A DNA stretch of 64,000 bases from Streptomyces sp. AC558_RSS880 (lineage in GTDB: Bacteria > Actinomycetota > Actinomycetes > Streptomycetales > Streptomycetaceae). Positions 33,808 to 42,150 of this stretch are shown here, piece by piece (the stretch's first letter is position 1; every line of letters begins with the position of its first letter). A program made the translations under genes and the position numbers. The stretch covers positions 124,001 to 188,000 of the forward strand of contig NZ_JAGMUJ010000150.1 of assembly GCF_019049255.1 (NCBI RefSeq), in the 5' to 3' direction. The notes under the pieces are model-generated. The model was not told where the DNA came from. It made no database searches and saw only the letters and a program-made list of their open reading frames with translations.

Positions 33808-34770
33808 TCAGCCCTTGCGGGTCTTGATCTCCTCGGTCAGCTGCGGCACGACGTCGAACAGGTCGCCGACGACGCCGTAGTCGACCAGGTCGAAGATCGG
33901 GGCCTCGGCGTCCTTGTTGATGGCCACGATGGTCTTCGAGGTCTGCATGCCCGCGCGGTGCTGGATCGCGCCGGAGATGCCGGAGGCGATGTACAGCTGC
34001 GGCGAGACCGACTTGCCGGTCTGGCCGACCTGGCTGGTGTGCGGGTACCAGCCGGCGTCGACGGCGGCGCGCGAGGCACCGACGGCCGCGCCGAGCGAGT
34101 CGGCGAGCGCCTCGATGATCGCGAAGTTCTCCGCGCCGTTGACACCGCGGCCACCGGAGACCACGATCGCGGCCTCGGTCAGCTCCGGACGGCCGGTCGA
34201 CTCGCGCGGCGTGCGGCCGGTGACCTTGGTGCCGGTCGCCTGGGCGGAGAAGGTCACGCTCAGGGCCTCGACCGCGCCTGCGGCCGGGGCGGCCTCCACG
34301 GCGGCCGAGTTCGGCTTCACCGTGATGACCGGGGTGCCCTTGGAGACCCGGGACTTGGTGGTGTAGGAGGCGGCGAACACCGACTGCGTGGCCACCGGGC
34401 CCTCGTCACCGGCCTCCAGGTCGACGGCGTCGGTGATGACGCCGGAGCCGAGACGCAGCGCCAGGCGGGCGGCGATCTCCTTGCCCTCGGCCGAGGAGGG
34501 GACCAGGACGGCGGCCGGGGAGACGGCCTCGTGGGCGGCCTGCAGGGCGTCGACCTTCGGCACGACCAGGTAGTCGGCGTACTCGGCGGCCTCGTGGGTG
34601 AGGACCTTCACCGCGCCGTGCTCGGCGAGCGTGGCGGCGGTGTCGGCGGCGCCGCTGCCGAGGGCGACGGCGACGGGCTCGCCGATGCGGCGGGCCAGGG
34701 TCAGCAGCTCCAGGGTGGGCTTGCGGACGGCACCGTCCACGTGGTCGACGTAGACGAGAACTTCAGCCAT
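33808..34770 (-). CDS. etfA: Electron transfer flavoprotein alpha subunit
   Basis: 320 residues. The N-terminal half starts MAEVLVYVDHVDGAV; the C-terminal FAD domain carries VVSGGRGVNGAENF, ASRAAVDAGWYPHTSQVGQTG and QLYIASGISGAIQHRAGM, ending with IVAINKDAEAPIFDLVDYGV. With EtfB it passes electrons from acyl-CoA dehydrogenases to the respiratory chain. It lies 61 bp behind etfB on the same strand. Confidence 0.97.
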   Translation of the reverse strand: MAEVLVYVDHVDGAVRKPTLELLTLARRIGEPVAVALGSGAADTAATLAEHGAVKVLTHEAAEYADYLVVPKVDALQAAHEAVSPAAVLVPSSAEGKEIAARLALRLGSGVITDAVDLEAGDEGPVATQSVFAASYTTKSRVSKGTPVITVKPNSAAVEAAPAAGAVEALSVTFSAQATGTKVTGRTPRESTGRPELTEAAIVVSGGRGVNGAENFAIIEALADSLGAAVGASRAAVDAGWYPHTSQVGQTGKSVSPQLYIASGISGAIQHRAGMQTSKTIVAINKDAEAPIFDLVDYGVVGDLFDVVPQLTEEIKTRKG

Positions 34771-34831
34771 GGGACTTCTTCTCTCCTGCTTGCGAAGGGT
34801 GAGGGGCGGGAAGCGAGTGGAGCCTCGTAGC

Positions 34832-35620
34832 TCAGACGAACTTCTGGCTCGCGAGGAACTCGGCGAGCTGCTTGCCGCCCTCGCCCTCGTCCTTGACGAT
34901 CGTGCCGGCGGTGCGCGCCGGACGCTCGGCCGCGGAGACGACCGTGGTGTAGGCGTTCTCGAGACCGACCTCGTCCTCGTCGATGTCGAGGTCGGACAGG
35001 TCCCAGGACTGAACCGGCTTCTTCTTCGCCGCCATGATGCCCTTGAAGGACGGGTAACGCGCCTCACCCGACTGGTCGGTGACCGACACGACGGCCGGGA
35101 GGGAGGCCTCGAGCTGCTCGGAGGCGGCGTCGCCGTCGCGGCGGCCCTTGACCGTGCCGTCCTCGACGGACACCTCGGACAGCAGGGTCACCTGCGGCAC
35201 GCCCAGACGCTCCGCCAGCAGCGCCGGTACGACGCCCATGGTGCCGTCGGTGGAGGCCATGCCGGAGATCACCAGGTCGTAGCCGGCCTTCTCGATCGCC
35301 TTCGCCAGGACCAGGGAGGTGCCGATGGCGTCGGTGCCGTGCAGGTCGTCGTCCTCGACGTGGATCGCCTTGTCCGCACCCATGGACAGCGCCTTGCGCA
35401 GGGCGTCCTTGGCGTCCTCGGGACCCACCGTCAGCACGGTGATCTCCACGTCGTCGTCGGAGTTCTCCGAGATCTGCAGCGCCTGCTCGACCGCGTACTC
35501 GTCCAGTTCGGAGAGCAGACCGTCCACGTCGTCCCGGTCGACGGTCAGGTCATCGGCGAAGTGCCGGTCGCCAGTGGCGTCGGGCACGTACTTCACGGTG
35601 ACAACGATCCTCAAGCTCAC
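34832..35620 (-). CDS. etfB: Electron transfer flavoprotein beta subunit
   Basis: 262 residues. MSLRIVVTVKYVPDATGDR at the start, VLTVGPEDAKDALRKALSMGADKA, and the AMP-binding ISGMASTDGTMGVVPALLAE. It is the first gene of the etfBA operon. The upstream region holds three inverted repeats that could be operators. Confidence 0.97.
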   Translation of the reverse strand: MSLRIVVTVKYVPDATGDRHFADDLTVDRDDVDGLLSELDEYAVEQALQISENSDDDVEITVLTVGPEDAKDALRKALSMGADKAIHVEDDDLHGTDAIGTSLVLAKAIEKAGYDLVISGMASTDGTMGVVPALLAERLGVPQVTLLSEVSVEDGTVKGRRDGDAASEQLEASLPAVVSVTDQSGEARYPSFKGIMAAKKKPVQSWDLSDLDIDEDEVGLENAYTTVVSAAERPARTAGTIVKDEGEGGKQLAEFLASQKFV

Positions 35621-35655
35621 GCCGGCTCTCCTACTGCATCGTCATTTCTGGCTGC

Positions 35656-35669
35656 CTGCCTGCAGGCAG
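35656..35669. promoter_or_regulatory. 14-bp palindrome CTGCCTGCAGGCAG before etfB
   Basis: A perfect palindrome 36 bp upstream of the etfB ATG, positioned to overlap the promoter or transcript start. Confidence 0.55.
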
Positions 35670-35727
35670 CATAGGCGCCCGAAGCGGACGGTCCCGGTCG
35701 GGGCGGCCCGCGCTCCGAACGAAATAT

Positions 35728-35739
35728 TACTCGTCAGTA
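35728..35739. promoter_or_regulatory. TACTCGTCAGTA inverted repeat before etfB
   Basis: Perfect TACT/AGTA arms around CGTC in a locally AT-rich segment about 110 bp upstream of etfB. The TACTnnnnAGTA shape is typical of TetR-family operators of fatty-acid genes; the binding protein is unknown. A third site, CAAGCGCTTTG at 35762-35772, shares the AAGCGCTT core seen elsewhere in the window. Confidence 0.5.
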
Positions 35740-35838
35740 CACCCAGTTCCTTCCCGCTAAGCAAGCGCTTTGAACTGTGACCTTCGCAACGCAGCGTAAC
35801 CGGAACTCGACGGGCTCGCGACCAGGGGGAAGCCCGTC

Positions 35839-36348
35839 TCAGTCGCGCAGGCCGTTGAAGCGCCCCTGGTGGTAGAGGAGCGGACGGCCGTGGCCGGTGG
35901 GGTCGCCGAACAGGACCTCGGCGATCACGATCCGGTGGTCACCGGCGGGCACCCGGGCCACCACCTTGCACACCATCCAGGCCGGCACGTCGTCCAGGAC
36001 CGGAACCCCCTCCGGCCCCTCCCGCCAGGCGGTGGCCGGACCGAAGCGGTCGGCGCCGCTGCGCGCGAAGGTCGCCGCCAGCTCCTGCTGGTGCTCCCCG
36101 AGGACGTGCACGCCGACGTGGTCGCCCGTCGCGATCGCCGGCCAGCTGGAACTCCCGGTGCCGATGCCGAAGGAGAGCATCGGAGGCTCGGCGGAGACGG
36201 AGGCGAGGGAGGTCGCGGTGAAGCCGACCGGACCGCGGCGGCCGCGCGCGGTGATCACGGCGACGCCCGCCGCGTGCCTGCGGAAGACGGAGCGCAACAG
36301 CTCGGGCGAGGCGGGCCGGGCGGTGCCCAGGTCGGACGCGGCCGTCAC
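35839..36348 (-). CDS. Flavin reductase family protein
   Basis: 169 residues with the FMN-binding split barrel: FRRHAAGVAVITARGRRGPVGFTATSLASVSAEPP, MLSFGIGTGS and HVLGEHQQELAATFARSG. It supplies reduced flavin to a partner mono-oxygenase or reduces flavin in its own right; no partner is adjacent. GTG 36348 is chosen for its AAGGA site 7 bp away; GTG 36396 would be an unsupported extension. Confidence 0.88.
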   Translation of the reverse strand: MTAASDLGTARPASPELLRSVFRRHAAGVAVITARGRRGPVGFTATSLASVSAEPPMLSFGIGTGSSSWPAIATGDHVGVHVLGEHQQELAATFARSGADRFGPATAWREGPEGVPVLDDVPAWMVCKVVARVPAGDHRIVIAEVLFGDPTGHGRPLLYHQGRFNGLRD

Positions 36349-36561
36349 GGAACTGTCCTTCCGCGGGAGGTGACGAACGGGCTCGCGGCTGCTCACCGGC
36401 CCGGTCGGCGCACACGCGCGGGGCGGGCGGCGGCCGCCGGGCGGCCGGGTACCCGCCGGTGGCGAAGGAGTTCCGAAGACATGGGGTCAGGCTGACGACA
36501 AGTGGTGGGCACAGTCAAGTCGGTCCCGTGATGTGGGAGACGCCTCACCATGGGCCGGCCC

Positions 36562-36924
36562 TCACACCGCCTCCCCGAGCGCGGCGATCACATCGGCCCT
36601 GCGCGGCTGTCCGGTCGCGCGCCGCACGACCCGGCCGGCGGCGTCGAGGACCAGCACCGTCGGCGTCTTCACGATCTCCAGACGGCGCACGAGCTCCAGA
36701 TGGGCCTCGGCGTCGATCTCCACATGGGCCACGCCCGGCACCAGCGCGGCCACCTCGGCCAGCACCCTCCGGGTCGCCCGGCAGGGCGCGCAGAAGGCAC
36801 TGGAGAACTGCACCAGGGTGGCGCGCTCCCCCAGCCGGCCCTCCAGCCGGTCCACCCACCGGTCCTCCGGCCCGGCCCACGGTTCCGCCGCTCCGAGCCG
36901 TCGCCCGCCGTCCCGATCCCTCAC
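36562..36924 (-). CDS. Thioredoxin-like protein
   Basis: 120 residues with one thioredoxin fold: TLVQFSSAFCAPCRATRRVL (active site CAPC), VEIDAEAHLELVRRLEIVKTPTVLVLD (cis-Pro after KT) and GRVVRRATGQPRR. There is no signal peptide, so it is cytoplasmic and probably a disulfide reductase. The N-terminus up to residue 25 is unlike thioredoxin, so a later start is possible. Confidence 0.85.
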   Translation of the reverse strand: MRDRDGGRRLGAAEPWAGPEDRWVDRLEGRLGERATLVQFSSAFCAPCRATRRVLAEVAALVPGVAHVEIDAEAHLELVRRLEIVKTPTVLVLDAAGRVVRRATGQPRRADVIAALGEAV

Positions 36925-37179
36925 TCGCCCGCTCCCGCCATGACTCCTCCGTCAACGGCTTCCAGCGCTCCCGGGGCCGTGGACATTCCCGGCCGGGCGC
37001 ACAAAGCCCGAGGTGGCTCAAGGGTGGACGTGACGAGAATCTCGCCGCCGACGGGCGCCAGGGCTGGTTCACCGGCCGTTCTTCGGGCACCATCTGCGAC
37101 AAGCCGTAAAACCTACGGCTGCGTAACTTCGACTGGGAGCTTCCTTCCCAGGCAGAGAAGGAAGGGTTCCGACCCGCCC

Positions 37180-37908
37180 ATGGCAGACCTCGTCTACCGG
37201 CCCGTCGTCGGCTTCGCCCGCACCCTGTTCAAGGTGTGGGACCTCAAGATCGACTGCCAGGGGTCGGAGAACATACCGCGCTCGGGCGGCGCCGTGCTGG
37301 TGAGCAATCACATCAGCTATCTGGACTTCGTCTTCAACGGCCTGGCGGCGCTCCCCCAGAAGCGGCTCGTCCGTTTCATGGCGAAGGAGTCGGTCTTCCG
37401 GCACCGGATCTCCGGTCCGCTGATGCGCGGCATGAAGCACATCCCGGTGGACCGCGAGCAGGGCGAGGCGGCGTACGAGCACGCGCTGCGGTCGCTGCGG
37501 TCGGGGGAGATCGTGGGCGTCTTCCCGGAGGCGACGATCTCGCAGTCGTTCACGCTGAAGAGCTTCAAGTCGGGCGCCGCGCGCCTGGCGCAGGAGGCGG
37601 GCGTGCCGCTGATCCCGATGGCGGTGTGGGGCACGCAGCGGCTGTGGACCAAGGGCCACCCGCGCAACTTCGGGCGCAGCCACACCCCGATCACCATCCG
37701 CGTGGGAGAGGCGATCGAGGCGTCCAGGGACAAGTACGCGGGCGCGATCACCCGTCAGCTGCGCGAGCGCGTGCAGGAACTGCTGGAGGCGGCGCAGCGC
37801 GCGTACCCGGTGCGACCCAAGGACCCGGACGACACCTGGTGGATGCCGGCCCACCTCGGCGGCACGGCCCCGACCCCGGAACAGGTCCGCGAGGCCGAGG
37901 CCCGCTGA
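37180..37908 (+). CDS. 1-acylglycerol-3-phosphate acyltransferase family protein
   Basis: 242 residues. Acyltransferase motifs: NHISYLD (NHx4D), then RGMKHIPVDRE, VGVFPEATISQSF and VPLIPMAVWGTQRLW. It should transfer acyl chains to lysophosphatidate or a related lysolipid at the membrane. ATG 37180 begins MADLVYRPVVGFARTLF. The 255 bp upstream (36925-37179) holds no gene I can support. Hairpin 37961-37987 follows. Confidence 0.92.
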   Translation: MADLVYRPVVGFARTLFKVWDLKIDCQGSENIPRSGGAVLVSNHISYLDFVFNGLAALPQKRLVRFMAKESVFRHRISGPLMRGMKHIPVDREQGEAAYEHALRSLRSGEIVGVFPEATISQSFTLKSFKSGAARLAQEAGVPLIPMAVWGTQRLWTKGHPRNFGRSHTPITIRVGEAIEASRDKYAGAITRQLRERVQELLEAAQRAYPVRPKDPDDTWWMPAHLGGTAPTPEQVREAEAR

Positions 37909-37960
37909 CACCCACCGTCCCGGGTGCCCCGCTCTGTCGATAGGGTCCCGCCAGTGACGA

Positions 37961-37987
37961 GGAACCGGCGTCCCGCACGCCGGTTCC
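37961..37987 (+). terminator. Terminator after the acyltransferase gene
   Basis: Perfect 11-bp arms GGAACCGGCGT and ACGCCGGTTCC with a 5-nt loop, followed by GTTCTGTC. It begins 53 bp after the stop codon. Confidence 0.8.
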
Positions 37988-38017
37988 GTTCTGTCGGCTG
38001 CGTTACGGGGGCGAACG

Positions 38018-39037
38018 ATGCGACGCTGGATCAAGGTGGCGGTGGCGGCCGCGGCGGCGGTGGGCCTGGGCGGCTGGATCGCCGCGCCCTTCGCCCAGGA
38101 CTGGTGGCTGGTGCGCACGGCCTGCGACGGGGCACTGCCGGGGGACGCGGTACGACAGCTCGCGACGAAGGGGTCGCACTTCAAGGACGCCGAGTCGGTG
38201 ACGCACCGGGAGCTCGGCGAGTACTGGTGCAGGCTGTCGTTCGAGGGTGACGACCTGCGCAGCGACCTGGTGCTGTGGGTGGAGGCCTACACCGGACGGG
38301 ACCAGCAGGACCGGGAGTTCCTGACCGCCTTCCCGGAGGAGGGGTTCCTCCCTCAGGCGCCGGTGCTCCCGGGCCTGCCCGGCTTCATCGACCGTTTCGG
38401 TGCCGCGCAGTTCTTCCTGCCCTGCCCCGGCCTGGGGAAGGACGACGACGGCCGGCCGCACAGGCTGCTGGTGCGCACGCAGTTCGGCACGGACACCCTG
38501 TGGGGTCACCCGGTCGTCTACGAGACGGCCGTGGCGCTCGTCAACGGGGCCTCCGACCGGCTCGGTTGCGGCGCCGAGCCGCTGGCCGCTCCCGACGGTG
38601 ACGCCGGGCTCGTCGAACCGGAGGAGGTTCCGAAGCCGGTTCCGCTCGCCGAGGCGGGCGACACCGGATGCGGGTGGACGACACGCGCGGGCCTCCCTGA
38701 CGAGGGCGGCTGGCAGGTGGCGGACGGGACCAACGACACCGCGCCGACGGGCCATTGTCTGCTGTACGGCCGAAAGGCGGCGGACGGCGGCGACGGGCGC
38801 CGGTTGACGTTCGTCGCCTGGTACGGCGACTGGAGCAGCCGTTTCGCCACCGACCACAGGGGGCGGCCTCTCCCCCTGACCGCGACCGCCCGCTGCGCCG
38901 GCGAGGCCGCGCACTTCGCCGTCGACGGGTCGGACGAGATCCCGGGTGTGGGGCGGGACGGCAAACGGGAGCTGCTGGAGGCGTTCGCCCGCGACCAGAT
39001 GGAGCGGCGGAACTGCTCCGGCCTGCTGGTGAGGTGA
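38018..39037 (+). CDS. Membrane-anchored protein of unknown function
   Basis: 339 residues. One N-terminal helix (VAVAAAAAVGLGGWIAAPFA) with a basic start, then an exported domain with about eight cysteines (RTACDG, YWCRL, LPCPG, RLGCG, TGCGW, GHCLL, ARCAG, RNCSG), most likely paired as disulfides. The second half repeats a CGW ... HCLLYGR ... TARC pattern common in Streptomyces exported proteins of unknown role. No family is recognised. It ends 22 bp from the convergent next gene. Confidence 0.75.
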   Translation: MRRWIKVAVAAAAAVGLGGWIAAPFAQDWWLVRTACDGALPGDAVRQLATKGSHFKDAESVTHRELGEYWCRLSFEGDDLRSDLVLWVEAYTGRDQQDREFLTAFPEEGFLPQAPVLPGLPGFIDRFGAAQFFLPCPGLGKDDDGRPHRLLVRTQFGTDTLWGHPVVYETAVALVNGASDRLGCGAEPLAAPDGDAGLVEPEEVPKPVPLAEAGDTGCGWTTRAGLPDEGGWQVADGTNDTAPTGHCLLYGRKAADGGDGRRLTFVAWYGDWSSRFATDHRGRPLPLTATARCAGEAAHFAVDGSDEIPGVGRDGKRELLEAFARDQMERRNCSGLLVR

Positions 39038-39059
39038 CCGGCTGCCCGCCGGAACCCGC

Positions 39060-40247
39060 TCAGATGCTCATCCAGAGCCCCAGTACGTACGCGTTGTCGA
39101 TGATCTGGCGCATGGCCGCCGCTCGCGCCCCGGGCACGCTCCGCGCCTCGGCCCAGGCGTCGAGCATGGCGAACAACTGGCGGCGGCCGTCGGCGAGTTC
39201 CCCGCGCAGCTGTCCGGAGACCGGGCGGTCGGCGATGTCGCCCATGGGCGGACGGGTGGTCAGGCGCCGCACGGCGGGCAGGTAGGCGCCGCGCGTGTGC
39301 CGCCGTACGGCCCGGTCGAAGGCTGCGAGGTCGGGGATCTCGCCTTTCCTGGCGTGTGCCGCGCGGTGCCTCATCAGGGAGCCGATCCGCCCGGCGATGT
39401 CCTCCAGGTCGTTGTCGGGCCAGGAGGTGGCGGTCGAGGTGGAGGCGCCACGGGGCTCTTTCCCGGGACGGAAGTCGGGGTCGCCGCCCTGGGAGGTGAG
39501 CCGTTCCAGGTAGTGGGCGAAGTACGCGCGCTCGGCGTCGTAGAGGATCGCGAACGCCTCGGGGTTCCGGGCCACTTCCTCGATGAGGCGGTCGGGATCC
39601 GCCTCCGCGTCAAGGTCGGGACGGGTGTACTCGAAGTCCGCGTGCGCCTCTTCGGGCGCGAGGAAACGGCCGTACGGGGAGTAGCCATCCTCGTCGGACG
39701 CCGCCTGCTCGGAGGTCGCGGCCGGGCCCGTGACGTCGTCGGAGGGGGAGAGGTAGCGGGCCTCGTCCACCACGTAGTCGGCCAGCATCCGCGCCAGGCC
39801 GGGAGCCATCCCGTCGGGCACCTCGGCCCAGTCCAGGGCCGCGACGACGGCGTAGGCGGCACGCGCCTGGGCCACCGTGTGCGGGGCGCCGGGGCGCGCG
39901 GCGCGGGTCGCGGCCTCCACCACGGCCCCGAGCGCCTCGGCGCCGTCGCCGCACGGACGCTCGTGCCGGACGAGCTCGCGGACGGCCGGGAAACGGGACA
40001 TGTCGTCACCCGGGTCCAGGGCGCGGGTGGCGGCGGCCGGGTCCTTCGCGAGGGCGCGGGTCGAAGCCGGTACCTCCCGGCAGGGCGGGCCGTCACCGGA
40101 GTCCGCCAGGGCCAGCGGGACCGCCGTCGCGGTGGCGAGCAGCACCAGCGCCACGGCCGAGCTGAGCAGCCAGTGCCGTCTCAGCAGGGCAAGGCGCCCC
40201 GGTCGCGCGTCCGCGTCCACCTGTTCGTCCTGTCCCCCGTCACGCAT
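39060..40247 (-). CDS. Membrane-anchored protein of unknown function
   Basis: 395 residues. A short cytoplasmic N-terminus, one helix (HWLLSSAVALVLLATATAVPLAL), then an alpha-helical, acidic exported domain (ELVRHERPCGDGAEALGAVV ... ERAYFAHYLERLTSQGGDPD). The pattern AYAVVAALDWAEVPDGMAPGLARMLADYVVDEARYL looks like a helical bundle. Only two cysteines follow the helix. I recognise no family. ATG 40247 is preferred over an upstream extension. Confidence 0.7.
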   Translation of the reverse strand: MRDGGQDEQVDADARPGRLALLRRHWLLSSAVALVLLATATAVPLALADSGDGPPCREVPASTRALAKDPAAATRALDPGDDMSRFPAVRELVRHERPCGDGAEALGAVVEAATRAARPGAPHTVAQARAAYAVVAALDWAEVPDGMAPGLARMLADYVVDEARYLSPSDDVTGPAATSEQAASDEDGYSPYGRFLAPEEAHADFEYTRPDLDAEADPDRLIEEVARNPEAFAILYDAERAYFAHYLERLTSQGGDPDFRPGKEPRGASTSTATSWPDNDLEDIAGRIGSLMRHRAAHARKGEIPDLAAFDRAVRRHTRGAYLPAVRRLTTRPPMGDIADRPVSGQLRGELADGRRQLFAMLDAWAEARSVPGARAAAMRQIIDNAYVLGLWMSI

Positions 40248-40431
40248 GAGGGGCAGACTAACGGCCGCCCCGGGCACCCCCGCGACGGGGTGCACGGTGA
40301 TGCGCGCCGGGACTGAACCTCTCCAGCGGTCCGTCGGCCGGGCCGTGGGCCCCGACGAGTCGGGGGAAGCCGGGTGCCGGGGCGCGCACCTCGTCGGACA
40401 CGGCGGCGTGGAGGTCCTGGGCCGCCTCGGG

Positions 40432-41004
40432 TCAGAGGGCGGTGGGGAGGGTCCTCCACAGGTACGGCCGGTCGGGGGCGGCTTTGAGGGCGTTCAGCAC
40501 GACCGGGTGCGGTGCAGCATGAAGGACCGGGTAGTCCGCCTCATTGGATGCCGTATCGGGGACGAAGGCCAGCCGCTCGCCGTCCAGGGAGAACCGCGCG
40601 TCCACCCCGGGCTTGTTGCCCCGGGGGTCCTGTCGGTGCCAGGCGCCGTGGAACCGTACGGCGACCAGGCCGTGCACGACGCCGAGGTTCTGGTAGCAGA
40701 GGGCGGTCGGGATGTCCTCGGCCCGCAGCAGCGCGGCCAGCGCGTGGGCCTTGGCGTAGCAGATGCCGGTGCGCTGCTCCAGGACGTCGGAGGCGCGCCA
40801 GGTGACCCGGAGATCGCCGGAGTCCTGGGAGTGCGGAATGGTGTCGCGCACGAACTCAAAGGCCGCCTGCGCATATTCATACGAGTCGGCCACCCTGGCG
40901 GCGAGGCGTGCCGCCGTCTCGCGGACCAGCGGATGATGGTGGTCGATCGCCTCATCGGCGGCCAAGTAGGCGGAGAGGTCCGGGGTTTCCTGGATCAGCT
41001 GCAT
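40432..41004 (-). CDS. Transglutaminase-like cysteine protease family protein
   Basis: 190 residues with the transglutaminase core: catalytic Cys in RTGICYAKAHALAALLRA, His in GVVHGLVAVRFHGAW, and Asp following in the KPGVDARFSLDG region. Bacterial members are proteases or amidases acting in the cytoplasm. ATG 41004 lies just 9 bp from a large imperfect stem-loop (41014-41071). The gene follows the PLP lyase on the same strand and may be read from the DUF6421 operon. Confidence 0.85.
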   Translation of the reverse strand: MQLIQETPDLSAYLAADEAIDHHHPLVRETAARLAARVADSYEYAQAAFEFVRDTIPHSQDSGDLRVTWRASDVLEQRTGICYAKAHALAALLRAEDIPTALCYQNLGVVHGLVAVRFHGAWHRQDPRGNKPGVDARFSLDGERLAFVPDTASNEADYPVLHAAPHPVVLNALKAAPDRPYLWRTLPTAL

Positions 41005-41013
41005 GCCGCCAGA

Positions 41014-41071
41014 GCATAGGTATGCGACCGACCGGCAGTCAATGCATTTCCGGTCGGCCGCATATCTATGC
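41014..41071. promoter_or_regulatory. Large imperfect stem-loop before the transglutaminase gene
   Basis: Arms of 22 bp (41014-41035 and 41050-41071) match at 20 positions and enclose a 14-nt loop. Each arm starts or ends with GCATAG/CTATGC and holds the GACCGACCGG/CCGGTCGGCC core. It fills almost all the space between the PLP lyase stop and the transglutaminase ATG. It may be a terminator, an RNA switch that hides the start, or a long operator. Confidence 0.75.
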
Positions 41072-41079
41072 ATGCACTG

Positions 41080-42150
41080 CTAGCGGGCCATCTCCTCCTT
41101 GAGCGCGGCCACGAACATGTCCACGTCGTCCTCGGTGGTGTCGAAGGCGCACATCCAGCGGACGTCACCGGCCGCCTCGTCCCAGAAGTAGAAGCGGAAC
41201 CGCTTCTGCAGGCGCTCGCTCACGTCGTGCGGCAGCCGCGCGAAGACCGCGTTGGCCTGCACCGGGTGGAGGATCTCCACGCCGTGCACGGCGCGCACGC
41301 CCTCGGCCAGGCGCTGGGCCATCTCGTTGGCGTGGCGGGCGTTGCGCAGCCACAGGTCGCGGGCGAGCAGGGCCTCCAGCTGCACCGAGACGAAGCGCAT
41401 CTTGGACGCCAGCTGCATGGACAGCTTGCGCAGGTGCTTCAGGTGCCGGATGCCGTCCGGGTTCAGCACCACGACCGCCTCGCCGAACAGGGCGCCGTTC
41501 TTGGTGCCGCCCAGCGAGAGCAGGTCGACGCCGGCCGCGTTGGTGAAGGTGCGCAGCGGCACGTCCAGCGTGGCGGCGGCGTTGGCCAGCCGGGAGCCGT
41601 CGACGTGCACCTTCATGCCGTGCGCGTGGGCGTGCTCGCAGATGGCGCGGATCTCGTCGGGCGTGTAGACCGTGCCCAGCTCGGTGGCCTGGGCTATGGA
41701 GACCACCTGGGGCATCGCCCGGTGCTCGTCGTCCCAGCCGTACGCCTGCCGGTCGATCAGCTCGGGGGTGAGCTTGCCGTCCGGGGTGGGCACGGTGAGC
41801 AGCTTGATCCCGCCGACCCGCTCCGGCGCCCCGCCCTCGTCCACGTTGATGTGGGCGCTCTCGGCGCAGATCACCGCGCCCCAGCGGTCGGTGACCGCCT
41901 GGAGCGCGACGACGTTGGCGCCGGTGCCGTTGAACACCGGGAACGCCTCCGCGGTGGGGCCGAAGTGGCTGCGGATCACCTGCTGGAGGTTCTCGGTGTA
42001 CGCGTCCTCGCCGTACGCGACCTGGTGCCCGCCGTTGGCCACGGCCAGGGCGGCGAGCACCTCCGGGTGGGCCCCGGCGTAGTTGTCGCTGGCGAAACCG
42101 CGGACGTCCGGGTCGTGATGACGACGCGCGTCGGTCCTCGGTGGGTTCAC
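41080..42150 (-). CDS. Threonine aldolase / beta-eliminating lyase family PLP enzyme
   Basis: 356 residues. RGFASDNYAGAHPEVLAAL at the N-terminus, FNGTGANVVAL (PLP phosphate site), the ESAHINVDEGG block, VHVDGSRLANAAATL, and the PLP lysine in SLGGTKNGALFGEA. This is the low-specificity L-threonine aldolase layout. GTG 42150 is chosen because it overlaps the SDR stop codon (GTGA); a GTG at 42168 is an alternative. It is the third gene of the DUF6421 operon. Confidence 0.9.
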   Translation of the reverse strand: MNPPRTDARRHHDPDVRGFASDNYAGAHPEVLAALAVANGGHQVAYGEDAYTENLQQVIRSHFGPTAEAFPVFNGTGANVVALQAVTDRWGAVICAESAHINVDEGGAPERVGGIKLLTVPTPDGKLTPELIDRQAYGWDDEHRAMPQVVSIAQATELGTVYTPDEIRAICEHAHAHGMKVHVDGSRLANAAATLDVPLRTFTNAAGVDLLSLGGTKNGALFGEAVVVLNPDGIRHLKHLRKLSMQLASKMRFVSVQLEALLARDLWLRNARHANEMAQRLAEGVRAVHGVEILHPVQANAVFARLPHDVSERLQKRFRFYFWDEAAGDVRWMCAFDTTEDDVDMFVAALKEEMAR

